64,000 nt of DNA. Origin: Pseudomonas sp. 5P_3.1_Bac2 (lineage in GTDB: Bacteria; Pseudomonadota; Gammaproteobacteria; Pseudomonadales; Pseudomonadaceae). The notes under the pieces were generated by a model that saw only the letters and a list, made by a program, of their open reading frames with translations, had not been told where the DNA came from and did no database searches. The stretch is from positions 62,001-126,000 of the forward strand of contig NZ_JANLNY010000030.1 of assembly GCF_025465995.1 (NCBI RefSeq), written 5' to 3'. Position numbers and translations under genes: made by a program. Below, piece by piece: positions 26,058-34,763 of the stretch (position 1 is its first letter; every line of letters starts with the position of its first letter).

Positions 26058-26507
26058 TCAGCTGCGGCGGATGAGCCAGATGCCGCCGACGATCAGCAGC
26101 AAACCGGCAAACTTGCCCAACGTGATCGGCGCCTCGCGAAACCCTGCCCAGCCGAAGTGATCCAGGCTGATGGCCATGGCCAGTTGCCCGGCGATCACCA
26201 GGGCCACAAACAGCACCGCGCCAACCCGTGGCCCGGCAAAGGCGGCGGTGGCAATAAAGAACGCGCCCATTAGGCCGCCAATCCAGTGCCACCACGTCAG
26301 GCTTTTAAAGCTGGCCAAGCCCGGCATTTCTTTTTGGCTCAGGACCAACAACAGCAAGGCCGCAGTGCCGACGGCAAAAGAGATAAAGGCAGCGGCTAGG
26401 ACGCTGGAGAGTTGTTTGGCCAATTGCCCGTTAATCCCTGACTGCAGGGGCAAAAACGCCCCGGCAAGAAAGGGCAGGGCCAGTAACCACCAGTTGCTGG
26501 GTAGCAT
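26058..26507 (-). CDS. YdcZ/DUF606-type DMT-superfamily membrane protein
   Basis: 149 residues with five membrane helices covering most of the chain. LPFLAGAFLPLQSGINGQLAKQL and the WWHWIGGLMGAFF block are typical of DUF606 half-size transporters of the drug/metabolite superfamily. Such proteins work as homo- or heterodimers; only one copy is present here. Strong AGGAG before the ATG. Substrate unknown. Confidence 0.85.
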   Translation of the reverse strand: MLPSNWWLLALPFLAGAFLPLQSGINGQLAKQLSSVLAAAFISFAVGTAALLLLVLSQKEMPGLASFKSLTWWHWIGGLMGAFFIATAAFAGPRVGAVLFVALVIAGQLAMAISLDHFGWAGFREAPITLGKFAGLLLIVGGIWLIRRS

Positions 26508-26549
26508 GGGGGAGCTCCTTGAAGAGAAAGTGGGCTCACCGCTGGCGAG

Positions 26550-26580
26550 CTTAGCGGCGGCAGAATAGGCCGCCGCTAAG
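26550..26580. terminator. Hairpin after the SDR gene
   Basis: CTTAGCGGCGGC (26550-26561) and GCCGCCGCTAAG (26569-26580) are perfect 12-base arms with a 7-base loop, 14 bases past the SDR stop on the minus strand. It has no T run; probable transcript end or mRNA-stabilising structure. Confidence 0.5.
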
Positions 26581-26593
26581 CATTAGGCGAGCC

Positions 26594-27292
26594 TTACCAT
26601 GGCATTGCGTGACCTTGATAGTCGACAAAGGCGCGCTCGTTACGGCCCAAGTAGCTTTGGATAACCTGATACAGACCTTGGGCACTTTGCTCGACGCTGA
26701 GCATGGCGTTCTCCCCACCCATCGCGGTGCGTACCCAGCCTGGGTGCAGCGCCAGCAAGCTCCACGGCAGTTGTTCCAGCGAGCTGCTCCAGCTCAGCAG
26801 CAGGCTGTTCAGCGCGGATTTGCTGGCACCATACAGTGGAACTGGCGTGGCCAGGTTGAGCCCAAGGCTGGCCATCTGCGAGCTAATAAAGGCGATAGCC
26901 CCGCCATTTTCGACCTGTGGCGCCAGATGTTGGGCCAGGGCAATGGGCGCGATGGCGTTGGTGTAAAACAGCTGGCCCACATCGGCGCTGGTGGTTTGCT
27001 TGATGTCTTGGTGACTCGGGCCGTAAATGCCGGCGTTGAACAACGCCACGCGGAGGGTTTGCTGGCCGAGGGCTTGGCGGATGGTGGCGACGGCGTCGGG
27101 CTGATCCAGATCGCATTCGATCAACTGAATCTGCGCGCCATAACGCTGGCTTAGTTCGTCTAATGCAGCATTGCCGCTGCGCTTGCGCGTCACCCCGTGC
27201 ACGGTCCAACCGGCTTGTGCAAACACCTCTGCCAAACCTAGGCCGATGCCGCGGGATACACCTGTGATCAATACATGAGCGGTTGTAGTCAT
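26594..27292 (-). CDS. Short-chain dehydrogenase/reductase
   Basis: 232 residues, Rossmann fold. The cofactor loop is TGVSRGIGLG at about 10, FNAG at about 90, and the active site is Ser (FISSQMAS) with YGASKSALN at about 154. An Arg in the first cofactor turn (VTRKRSG) suggests NADP(H). The substrate cannot be assigned. AAGGTGAAAGG precedes the ATG. Neighbours give no pathway hint. Confidence 0.88.
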   Translation of the reverse strand: MTTTAHVLITGVSRGIGLGLAEVFAQAGWTVHGVTRKRSGNAALDELSQRYGAQIQLIECDLDQPDAVATIRQALGQQTLRVALFNAGIYGPSHQDIKQTTSADVGQLFYTNAIAPIALAQHLAPQVENGGAIAFISSQMASLGLNLATPVPLYGASKSALNSLLLSWSSSLEQLPWSLLALHPGWVRTAMGGENAMLSVEQSAQGLYQVIQSYLGRNERAFVDYQGHAMPW

Positions 27293-27424
27293 TGCCTTTC
27301 ACCTTCAATTTTTAAAGCCACCCAGCACCAGGCTACGGGTGATCGTTATGCGCAAATTAAATTGTCATTTGCCTGATTGCCCGGTGATTTGGCAGTGGCA
27401 TTTGCTGATCGTTCAGCGCCGCGT

Positions 27425-27931
27425 TTAATTCCTGTTCAGGGCGCAGAGCGGTTTATGCAGTTGGATCAGCGCCACCCGCTCGCCCTGGGGGCTAAGGCGT
27501 TCACTCAGACTGTGCAGTTGATAGCCTAGCTTGCGATACAGCAGCAGGCCGGCGCTGTTGTGGTTAAAACAGGCCACTTGCAGGCTGCGGGCTTGATAAT
27601 GCTGCTGGGCGAATTGCTCCATGTGCGCCATCAACTGACCAGCGGCCCCTTGCTCGCGGGCCCAGGGCGCGACTATCAAATTGCCCAGCTCGCAGTAATC
27701 GCCGTAGTGCCATTGGCGCAGGTTGGCAAAACCGGCTAAGCGGTTGTTGAGCAGCAGCACGCTGTTGTCGCGGCGCTCGGCCATGGTCGCGGCCAGTTGG
27801 CCGACGGTGAGTGGCCAATGCCCGGCGGGGTAGCAGAAGAACAACTCGTCGGGGTTTTGTACAAAACTCACCACCTCTTGCAGATCGCCGGCTTCAGCCG
27901 GGCGCACTGACCACTGCGGGGTTTGGCTCAT
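27425..27931 (-). CDS. GNAT-family N-acetyltransferase
   Basis: 168 residues. WSVRPAEAGDLQEVVSFV opens the GNAT fold; the acetyl-CoA-binding motif A is ELGNLIVAPWAREQGAAGQLMAHM (Q/R-x-x-G-x-G/A loop), and motif B is FNHNSAGLLLYRKLGYQL. I chose the ATG at 27931 because AGGAG sits five bases ahead; the GTG two codons upstream would overlap it. Acceptor substrate unknown. Confidence 0.85.
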   Translation of the reverse strand: MSQTPQWSVRPAEAGDLQEVVSFVQNPDELFFCYPAGHWPLTVGQLAATMAERRDNSVLLLNNRLAGFANLRQWHYGDYCELGNLIVAPWAREQGAAGQLMAHMEQFAQQHYQARSLQVACFNHNSAGLLLYRKLGYQLHSLSERLSPQGERVALIQLHKPLCALNRN

Positions 27932-28027
27932 CGTCACTCCTAAGTTGTCTACGAAAAGTCTCCGAGCGCAGGCGGGCCTAAGTCAGGCCAGATCGGGCGA
28001 AGTCGCAGAGCAAGCGGGCTTAGTTAT

Positions 28028-28579
28028 TCAGTGCGGCGGGTATTGGCTTAACACTTCGCGCACGCTGCTGCGGATATTCGCTTCACGCTCACTCGGCGTG
28101 CTTTCAGGTGCACGCAGAATTTGCTCGCGGCTGCCGCGCCATACCAGTTTGCCGTCTTTGCCGTCGTACAAGTCAACCTGCAAGGTGCCCACTTGGTAGT
28201 CGAGGGTGCGTGTGTCTATATAACCCGGGCCCCAATAACCACCCCAAGGATAGCCCCAGCTCCCGCCGGTTTGACTGGTGATTTGCTCCTGGCGGTTATC
28301 CACAATCAGCCACACGCCAACACGCAGATCGCCTGCCCCGGCACTGGCTTGGCGCAGGCCGCGCTGCTCGAGTTGTTCGTTGACGGCACTGCGGATGCGC
28401 TGCTCGGTGAGGTCGCTTTGCAGGCGTGGATCATTGGGGCTGTATTGCACTGCCGGGCTCTGCCAGCTCCAGCTGCGATACGCGCCGAAGTCGCGCTGCT
28501 GGTCGTAGTCGCGGTTGAGCTGGGCGTTCTGGCAGGCACTGAGCAGTACCAGCAGGGGTAAGAGCAACAAAGCACGCAT
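28028..28579 (-). CDS. DUF4136 lipoprotein
   Basis: 183 residues. MRALLLLPLLVLLSAC is a lipoprotein signal with Cys at residue 16; the ATG has AGGAG six bases upstream. The mature part matches DUF4136 (YDQQRDFGAYRSWSWQ; LVWRGSREQILR near the end), with an aromatic glycine-rich stretch GGSWGYPWGGYWGPGY in the middle. Probably anchored in the outer membrane. Function of the family is not known. It follows a second DUF4136 gene on the same strand, probably in one operon. Confidence 0.85.
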   Translation of the reverse strand: MRALLLLPLLVLLSACQNAQLNRDYDQQRDFGAYRSWSWQSPAVQYSPNDPRLQSDLTEQRIRSAVNEQLEQRGLRQASAGAGDLRVGVWLIVDNRQEQITSQTGGSWGYPWGGYWGPGYIDTRTLDYQVGTLQVDLYDGKDGKLVWRGSREQILRAPESTPSEREANIRSSVREVLSQYPPH

Positions 28580-28601
28580 GGGCGTCTCCTGAGGGTAAGA
28601 A

Positions 28602-29228
28602 TTAGTCATCGGGCGGATAATCGGCCAGCGCTTGCTGTAAGGCACTCTGCAGGGCCTGGCTGCGTTGTTGCTTAGTGGCGGCGACTTCGCTGCGACTGCT
28701 CCACAGCAATTGGCCGTCGTGACCATCGTAGAAGTCTAACTGCACGACCAGCACCTGTTCCGCGTAGCTGCGCACACCGCCCCAACGCGGGCCGCCCCAG
28801 CCAGAATAGCCATTGCCGTAATAGCCATGGCCCCAAGCGTAGGGACGGCTGTAGCCATAGCCTGAATAATCCTCGTAGACCTGGCGCAGGCGCTGCTCTT
28901 GGCTCAGCACCACACTGATTTGCAGATCACTGGCGGCATCGCTTTGTTGCGGACGCAGGCCGCGCTGATCGAGGGCATTGCTCAGGGCCAGCTGGATCTC
29001 TGCTGAGCTGGCCCAAGTGGTCGCACTGGGCAGGCGCTGCCAACGCCAGTTGCGATATTGGGCAAAGTCCCGCGCCGGCGCCGGGTAAGCGCTGCGATCA
29101 ATATGCTCCGCCACGTGCGCCGGTGTTGGCGGTATGGGCGCGCCACTGGCCACATAGGGGTTAGGGCTTTGGCAGGCGCTGAGCAGCAGGGCCAGAGCGC
29201 CTAGCAGCGGCACATTCAGCAGGTGCAT
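28602..29228 (-). CDS. DUF4136 lipoprotein (paralogue of the next gene)
   Basis: 208 residues. Signal with lipobox LLSAC (Cys about 19), then a DUF4136 domain (FAQYRNWRWQRLP; FYDGHDGQLLWSSRSEV). It has an insertion rich in Gly/Tyr (YSGYGYSRPYAWGHGYYGNG) where the neighbour has its own Gly/Trp stretch. The two genes are 22 bases apart and clearly derived from a duplication. Likely surface or periplasmic structural role, but nothing in the sequence fixes it. Confidence 0.85.
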   Translation of the reverse strand: MHLLNVPLLGALALLLSACQSPNPYVASGAPIPPTPAHVAEHIDRSAYPAPARDFAQYRNWRWQRLPSATTWASSAEIQLALSNALDQRGLRPQQSDAASDLQISVVLSQEQRLRQVYEDYSGYGYSRPYAWGHGYYGNGYSGWGGPRWGGVRSYAEQVLVVQLDFYDGHDGQLLWSSRSEVAATKQQRSQALQSALQQALADYPPDD

Positions 29229-29249
29229 AGGCGTCTCCTTCAGGGCTGA

Positions 29250-29999
29250 TTAACGGGGGCGACAGATCCAGTGTAGATAACGGCCTAAGCCGGCAAAACT
29301 GGGATGACGCCGATGGGCCAGCTCCATCTCGACCAGTTCCGCAAGGTCGGCCTTGGCTTGGAAGGCCTGCGGCATGTAATCGTGGAATACGCGCACGCCG
29401 CTGCGACTTTCGACCTGCCAATGGCGCTCAAGTTGCGCCGCCAATTGCCGTGGGTCCAGCGGCATTTGCGGGGTCAGGCTTTGTTTCTCGCCGGCGTAAT
29501 GCTCGCTGCGCAGCTTACGGAAGTGGCCTTTGAGCAGGTTGCGGTAGATCAACGCATCCTTGTTATAGAAGGCCAGCGACAGCCAGCCAGCAGGTGCGCA
29601 CAGCTGATGCAGGGCGGGCAGAATCTGCTGCGGCTCGGCCAGCCATTCCAGCACGGCGTGACACACCACTAAGTCATAGGGCTGCTTGAGCTGCGCGGGC
29701 AGGTCTTGCCACGGCGCTTGGATAAATTCGGCGCTAAGACCGGCTTCGGCAAAACGCTGGCGCGCGCCGTTAAGCATCGGTGCGGCCGGCTCGGCGAGAG
29801 TCACCTGATGTCCTTGCTCGGCCAGCCACAGGCTCATATGGCCCAGGCCCGCGCCAATGTCTAATACGCGCAGCGGCCGCTGTGGCAGCGCTTCGGTTAA
29901 ATCGGCCTGGAGCACGGCGAGGCGGATGGCGCCCTTCGCGCCGCCGTAAATTTTTTCGGCGAAGCGGCTGGCCAGCTCATCAAAATGGCGATCAGTCAT
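29250..29999 (-). CDS. cmoM: tRNA 5-carboxymethoxyuridine methyltransferase
   Basis: 249 residues, close to E. coli CmoM (formerly SmtA) in order of motifs: RHFDELASRFAEKIYGGAKG at the start, SAM loop VLDIGAGLGHMSLWLA at about 45, CHAVLEW at about 110, and the C-terminal SGVRVFHDYMP followed by LGRYLHW. It makes the methyl ester of cmo5U at the wobble position of certain tRNAs. Its start overlaps the upstream MazG-like gene by 8 bases, so the pair is probably co-translated. Confidence 0.9.
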   Translation of the reverse strand: MTDRHFDELASRFAEKIYGGAKGAIRLAVLQADLTEALPQRPLRVLDIGAGLGHMSLWLAEQGHQVTLAEPAAPMLNGARQRFAEAGLSAEFIQAPWQDLPAQLKQPYDLVVCHAVLEWLAEPQQILPALHQLCAPAGWLSLAFYNKDALIYRNLLKGHFRKLRSEHYAGEKQSLTPQMPLDPRQLAAQLERHWQVESRSGVRVFHDYMPQAFQAKADLAELVEMELAHRRHPSFAGLGRYLHWICRPR

Positions 30000-30300
30000 G
30001 GCTGAAGCGCCTTTCGCTGTCGGCCAGTTTGGCCCGTACCACGGTGTCCATATCCAGACCCAGCTCGCTGCACAAGAGCAGCAGATACAGCACGATATCG
30101 CCGACTTCTTGCCCGGCGTGGGCGAGTTTATCGGCGGGCAGTTGGCGCGATTGGTCTTCGCTCAGCCATTGGAAAATTTCCACCAGCTCGGCCATTTCCA
30201 CACTGGCGGCCATGGCCAGGTTTTTCGGACTGTGGAATGGCTGCCAGTCGTTGCGATCACGGATGGCGTGCAGGCGCTGGGTTAGTTCGTTGATGTTCAT
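29992..30300 (-). CDS. MazG-like nucleotide pyrophosphohydrolase
   Basis: 102 residues. The metal-binding pattern of the all-alpha NTP-PPase fold is present: EMAELVE (ExxE) at about 35 and EVGDIVLYL (ExxD) at about 68. Similar to the short RS21-C6/dCTPase-like members, which cleave dCTP or modified dNTPs to monophosphates and so cleanse the pool. ATG at 30300 has GGAG five bases ahead. Overlaps cmoM. Confidence 0.82.
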   Translation of the reverse strand: MNINELTQRLHAIRDRNDWQPFHSPKNLAMAASVEMAELVEIFQWLSEDQSRQLPADKLAHAGQEVGDIVLYLLLLCSELGLDMDTVVRAKLADSERRFSHD

Positions 30301-30473
30301 GGGCACTCCAAGCAAGAGTGCATAGCTTCAGGCTTTGCCGCTCTGGCAGCAAGTTGCCAGCGGATTCGCTCGGCGAGACAGGGCTTATGCCCAGGGCCGA
30401 AACCTGAACACAGCGGCGCTCTTAACGTTGCGGATCAGCGTCATGGGCGCTCGCGGCTTTAGGCCAAAGGCGC

Positions 30474-30497
30474 AAAAAGCGCCGGTGGGCGCTTTTC
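30474..30497 (-). terminator. Intrinsic terminator of the MaoC-like gene
   Basis: AAAAGCGCC (30475-30483) and GGCGCTTTT (30488-30496) form a perfect 9-bp stem with a GGTG loop, and on the minus strand the stem ends in TTTTT. It lies just past the MaoC-like stop. The flanking A and T runs would also allow use on the plus strand. Confidence 0.75.
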
Positions 30498-30528
30498 TGC
30501 AGTGCTGCGTAGTGATTGCTCTAGCTGC

Positions 30529-31383
30529 TTAATCCAGCGGCTTCCACGTCCCGGTAAAGTGCACCTGATCGGCTTCACCGCGCAGACTGAACTGGCCGCA
30601 GGCGCCGCCCTCACTGGCCAGCAGATGCACTTGACTGGGCAAGTACACCGGGCGCTGGAAGCGTACGCCCACTTCATAGCCGGCCTTGGGCAAACGGTCG
30701 CCTAGTTCGGCCAAGGCACGGCCCTTGTTCCACAAACCGTGGGCAATGGCGTGGGGGAAGCCGAACAATTTGGCCGTGGCCGCCGACATATGAATCGGGT
30801 TGTAGTCGCTGGCGACCCGCGCATAGCGGCGGCCGATATCGGCCGGTGCCGGCCACTTCGCCACCAAGCTTTGCTGGCGCTTGGCCCCGCCACGGTTGGC
30901 CACGGCTTTGCCCTCTAAACGCATGGCGCGGCACAGGATCAGGCTGTCGCCTTCCCACAGCAGGCCCTGCTCGTCATACAGGCGCACAAGCAGACTGAAG
31001 GTCACGCCACGGCTGTGCGGTTGCAAATTTTGCACCTGCACGCTGATGGTCAGCGGGCCTTTGCTCGTCAGCGGACGCAGCACCCGAATATGGTTGGCCA
31101 AATGCACCAAACCCAGCAGCGGGAAGGGGAAGCGCTTGTCCGTGAGCAGCTGTAATTGCAGCGGAAAAGCCAAAATATGCGGATACGGCGCCGGTAATTG
31201 CTGATCGTCCTTAAAACCGCAAATCTGTCGATAGCGCGCGAGGTGCTCGGGGTCGACGTGGATCGGGCAGCGTACGCCCAGCTCTGGCAGGCTGTTACCG
31301 GTGACTTGGCGGCGTAACAGGGTCGGCAGAATAAAGCCTGGCAGAGCAGGTGGCGCCGATAAATCAAGCCATTCGATGGCCAT
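30529..31383 (-). CDS. MaoC-like hotdog dehydratase
   Basis: 284 residues forming a double hotdog: a diverged N-terminal half and a C-terminal MaoC half with the hydratase-2 pattern YARVASDYNPIHMSAATAKLFG followed by FPHAIAHGLW, which contains the Asp/His catalytic pair. Expected to hydrate or dehydrate an enoyl- or 3-hydroxyacyl thioester; chain length unknown. AAGGAG lies seven bases ahead of the ATG. Stand-alone gene with its own terminator. Confidence 0.82.
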   Translation of the reverse strand: MAIEWLDLSAPPALPGFILPTLLRRQVTGNSLPELGVRCPIHVDPEHLARYRQICGFKDDQQLPAPYPHILAFPLQLQLLTDKRFPFPLLGLVHLANHIRVLRPLTSKGPLTISVQVQNLQPHSRGVTFSLLVRLYDEQGLLWEGDSLILCRAMRLEGKAVANRGGAKRQQSLVAKWPAPADIGRRYARVASDYNPIHMSAATAKLFGFPHAIAHGLWNKGRALAELGDRLPKAGYEVGVRFQRPVYLPSQVHLLASEGGACGQFSLRGEADQVHFTGTWKPLD

Positions 31384-31573
31384 GGAGCAACTCCTTAAAG
31401 CAAATTACGGCAGCGAAGCACATCAACTCATCCTACATGGCCAGCTTTGACTACAGGGATGGCGAGTTGGTCAATTACTTGGTCATATTTTCTTCCTGAC
31501 CGACGCCATGCACACATAGGTTAAGCAGTAGAGCATTAATCGGCGAGCTGTGCGGCTTTGCTGTGACTTGAGT

Positions 31574-32485
31574 TCACTTAAGCGGTTGGGGCTGGGTACT
31601 GAATTCGCTGGCGAGAAAATCGATCAGGCTGCGAATCGACGGCAATAAACCCCGGCGCGAAGGAAACACCGCGGTGATCACGCCCTCCTGCGGCTGCCAG
31701 TGTTCGAGCAACCCTAGCAAACTGCCATCGGACAGTTCTTGTTCCACCGCTTTAAGCGGCAAGGCGGCGATCCCTACTCCTTGCAGAACGGCATTTTTCA
31801 ACAGGCCCACATCGTCACTGACCAGCTTGGGATAATGACTGACTTGCGCACTTTGCCCCTGACAGCCCGTTAAGTGCCAGCTGTAATGACTCTGCGCCGT
31901 GCTCCAGGCCAGGCTGGGCAACGCGCTCAGGTCCGCCGGCAGTTCGAGCTTAGGCACCGTGTCGAGCAAACGCGGGCTGGCGACTAACACCTGGGGGCTT
32001 TTACTCAACACCTTCATCACCAACTCGCTGTCTTCTAAAGGTGGAAAGCACAGGTTGAGGGCCAGGTCGTAACCTTCGCTGATAATATCGACGCGGCGGT
32101 TATAGGTTTTCACATACAGCTCGATGGCCGGATTCAGGGCCATAAATTTCGCCAGCAGCGGCGCCGTCCAAAAGTGCAGCAGCGCCGTGGTGCAACACAG
32201 ACGTATCACACCACGCGGTTCGGCACGGTTTTGCTCGATTAAATCTTCTGCCGACTCGGCCTCGGCCAGCATGGCCACACAGTGGCGGTAATAAGCTTGG
32301 CCAATTTCGCTGACTTGAAATTGCCGGGTTGAGCGCTGAATCAGGCGTACTCCCAGCCGGGTTTCCAACTGGTTGATGCGCCGGCTTAAGGTCGACTTAG
32401 GAATGCCCAAGGCGCGACTGGTCGGAGCGAAGCCGCCGTATTCGACCACTTTGGCGTACAAAGAGAGTTCATTGAGATCAATCAC
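31574..32485 (-). CDS. LysR-family regulator of the pirin/FUSC locus
   Basis: About 303 residues: HTH LNELSLYAKVVEYGGFAPTSRALGIPKSTLSRRINQLE and a substrate-binding domain. It belongs to the AaeR-like/CrgA-like LysR group, with RALGIPKSTLSRRI. I chose the GTG at 32485 (GGA upstream) because the domain begins here; an ATG ten codons earlier is possible. Divergent from the first pirin gene; a near-perfect 18-bp dyad at 32692-32709 in the gap is a good operator candidate. Confidence 0.88.
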   Translation of the reverse strand: MIDLNELSLYAKVVEYGGFAPTSRALGIPKSTLSRRINQLETRLGVRLIQRSTRQFQVSEIGQAYYRHCVAMLAEAESAEDLIEQNRAEPRGVIRLCCTTALLHFWTAPLLAKFMALNPAIELYVKTYNRRVDIISEGYDLALNLCFPPLEDSELVMKVLSKSPQVLVASPRLLDTVPKLELPADLSALPSLAWSTAQSHYSWHLTGCQGQSAQVSHYPKLVSDDVGLLKNAVLQGVGIAALPLKAVEQELSDGSLLGLLEHWQPQEGVITAVFPSRRGLLPSIRSLIDFLASEFSTQPQPLK

Positions 32486-32691
32486 GGGACATCCATTGTT
32501 CCACTGTTGACGCATTAGCTGACGCCAAGTTTATGGCGAAGGTGTCGCTGTTATGGCTCATGCTGGCCAGTTCGTCCCCGCTCCTGTGCTAAATCCTTTG
32601 TCAGACAGGGGCTTGGGTGGCGCTAAGACTTTCGTGGCATGTGCCTCTAGCGCGCGTGGTGCAGCTAGGTTGGCATTCTAGCAGTTTTGGC

Positions 32692-32709
32692 TGTTCCATT
32701 AATGGGACA
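32692..32709. promoter_or_regulatory. Candidate LysR operator
   Basis: TGTTCCATT and AATGGGACA form an 18-bp dyad with one mismatch, in the 302-bp gap between the LysR gene and the first pirin. The half-site sequence TGTTCCA occurs again near 32497-32503 (TTGTTCCAC) close to the LysR start. Binding by the LysR protein is inference. Confidence 0.5.
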
Positions 32710-32787
32710 CTGCAATTCATTCTCGCCACTAGTCTGTCGGACATTCGCTCTATAGGGTGTGGGCATCTTTTCATAGGAGGACCACTC

Positions 32788-33651
32788 ATGAAAAAGATTT
32801 TAGGTCTCTACGGTAACCCTCATCAGCATTGGGTGGGTGACGGCTTCCCGGTGCGTTCGTTATTTACCTACGACAGCCTCGGTCAGCACATCAGCCCTTT
32901 CCTGCTGCTGGATTATGCCGGGCCGACGCAATTCGAGCCCACGGAAAAACGCCGTGGTGTGGGCGAGCATCCTCATCGTGGGTTTGAGACGGTCACCATC
33001 GTTTATGAAGGTGAAGTCGAACACCATGACTCCACGGGCGCCGGCGGCACGATCGGGCCGGGAGATGTGCAGTGGATGACGGCTGCCTCAGGCATTCTGC
33101 ACGAGGAGTATCACTCCAGCGCATTCGCCCGTAAGGGCGGCAACTTTGAGATGGTGCAGCTGTGGGTCAACCTGCCGAGCAAGGACAAGATGGCGCCACC
33201 GCGCTATCAAAACATTCTCGATAGCGATATCCCCAACATCATCTTGGCCGATGAAGTCGGTCAGGTCCGGGTGATTGCCGGTGAGTACGCCGGTCAGCGC
33301 GGCCCGGCTCTGACTTTCAGCCCGCTGCAGGTGTGGGATATTCGCCTCAACGCGGGTAAAGAGCTGGAGCTGAACGTCACCGAGGGCCACAGCTGTGCGG
33401 TGGTGGTGCTCAATGGCACGGTGCAGGTGAATCAGGATCAGGTGCTGCGCGGCCCACAGTTAGCCTTGCTGGATACCGCCGGCACGCAACTGCTGCTGGA
33501 GGCTAATAGCGATGCCAAACTGCTGCTGCTCAGTGGTGAGCCCCTGAATGAACCTATCGTCGGTTATGGCCCGTTTGTGATGAACAGCCAGGAACAAATC
33601 GGCGAGGCCATCCGCGATTTCAACAGCGGTCGCTTTGGCCAGATTGGTTAA
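32788..33651 (+). CDS. Pirin-family bicupin protein
   Basis: 287 residues. The ATG at 32788 has a strong AGGAGG seven bases ahead. Pirin metal ligands are visible in GEHPHRGFETVT (two His) and GILHEEYH (His, Glu). Pirins of bacteria include quercetin dioxygenases and regulators of pyruvate metabolism; which applies here is unknown. First gene of a seven-gene plus-strand run with a second pirin and an export system. Confidence 0.88.
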   Translation: MKKILGLYGNPHQHWVGDGFPVRSLFTYDSLGQHISPFLLLDYAGPTQFEPTEKRRGVGEHPHRGFETVTIVYEGEVEHHDSTGAGGTIGPGDVQWMTAASGILHEEYHSSAFARKGGNFEMVQLWVNLPSKDKMAPPRYQNILDSDIPNIILADEVGQVRVIAGEYAGQRGPALTFSPLQVWDIRLNAGKELELNVTEGHSCAVVVLNGTVQVNQDQVLRGPQLALLDTAGTQLLLEANSDAKLLLLSGEPLNEPIVGYGPFVMNSQEQIGEAIRDFNSGRFGQIG

Positions 33652-33766
33652 ACCTTAACGCCGCGTTGCGGTCTGCATGCTTGGATTTCAAGTGTGCTGA
33701 CCGACGCTGCGTACTTATTCAAATAGCGTGCGCACGACGCCTCGTCGCGCAGGCATGGAGGCCGTG

Positions 33767-34726
33767 ATGAGTAACCGAGACCTTGAGTGTGAGTTATCCA
33801 CTTCTGCGGATTGTCCCGTACAGGATGGCGTGCGCCAGATCCAACGGATCAGCCCGCGCGCTGCGATTATTGGCGGTGGCATTCCGGTCAACCGGTTGCT
33901 CCCCGGCCCCCAGCGGCAACTGATCGGCGCCTGGTGTTTTCTCGACCATGCCGGCCCTGCCGAATTACCTGAGGGCCAAGGGCTGAATGTCGGCCCCCAC
34001 CCGCATATCGGTTTGCAGACCTTCACTTGGATGATTGAAGGCGAGGGCCTGCACCGCGACAGTCTGGGCAATGAGCAAGTGATTCGCCCCGGCCAGGTCA
34101 ACCTGATGACGGCTGGCCGCGGCATTGTCCACACTGAAGAATCCCCCGATGGCGAGCGCCATATCCACGCCGCGCAGCTGTGGATTGCCTTGCCAGAGGC
34201 CGATAAAGACTGCCCGCCAGCCTTTGATCACTATCCGGATTTACCCCAGTGGCAGAACCAGGGCGTGCAATACACCTTGCTGGCCGGCAGCTTTGCCGGG
34301 CAGCGCGCGCCGAGCCGAATCTATTCGCCTTTGGTGGGCGTGGATCTGACCTGGCTGACAAATTCCAATCAGCAGCTAGGCTTACAACTGGAATTTGAGT
34401 ACGGCGTGCTAGTGCTGGAAGGCAACGTTGAGGTTAACGGCGAGCAATTTGCAGCTAACGAGCTGGCCTATTTAGGGCGTGGTTTGTCGAGCCTGAGTTT
34501 GCAGGCCTCGGCCGGCACCCGTGTGCTGCTGCTCGGTGGCGAGCCGTATCACCAACAGATTCATCTGTGGTGGAACTTCGTGGCCCATAGCCGTGATGAG
34601 ATTGCCGTTGCTTTAGATGATTGGAACCGTCACAACCTTGAACGTTTCCCCCGTGTGCCGGGTTATGCCGGGGAGCGCTTAACTGCGCCGCCCTTACCCT
34701 GGTTGACCGGCGCGGTCTCTGGCTGA
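33767..34726 (+). CDS. Second pirin-family protein
   Basis: 319 residues. ATG at 33767 preceded by GGAGG at five bases. The pirin ligand blocks are GPHPHIGLQTFTW and GIVHTEES, and the C-terminal cupin domain ends with a long tail (HSRDEIAVALDDWNRHN). It differs enough from its neighbour to be an old paralogue rather than a recent duplication. Likely operon partner of the first pirin and the following exporter genes. Confidence 0.85.
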   Translation: MSNRDLECELSTSADCPVQDGVRQIQRISPRAAIIGGGIPVNRLLPGPQRQLIGAWCFLDHAGPAELPEGQGLNVGPHPHIGLQTFTWMIEGEGLHRDSLGNEQVIRPGQVNLMTAGRGIVHTEESPDGERHIHAAQLWIALPEADKDCPPAFDHYPDLPQWQNQGVQYTLLAGSFAGQRAPSRIYSPLVGVDLTWLTNSNQQLGLQLEFEYGVLVLEGNVEVNGEQFAANELAYLGRGLSSLSLQASAGTRVLLLGGEPYHQQIHLWWNFVAHSRDEIAVALDDWNRHNLERFPRVPGYAGERLTAPPLPWLTGAVSG

Positions 34727-34763
34727 GTTCAGCGCAGCGCCCGACTCAAGGATGAGAGGCTTA

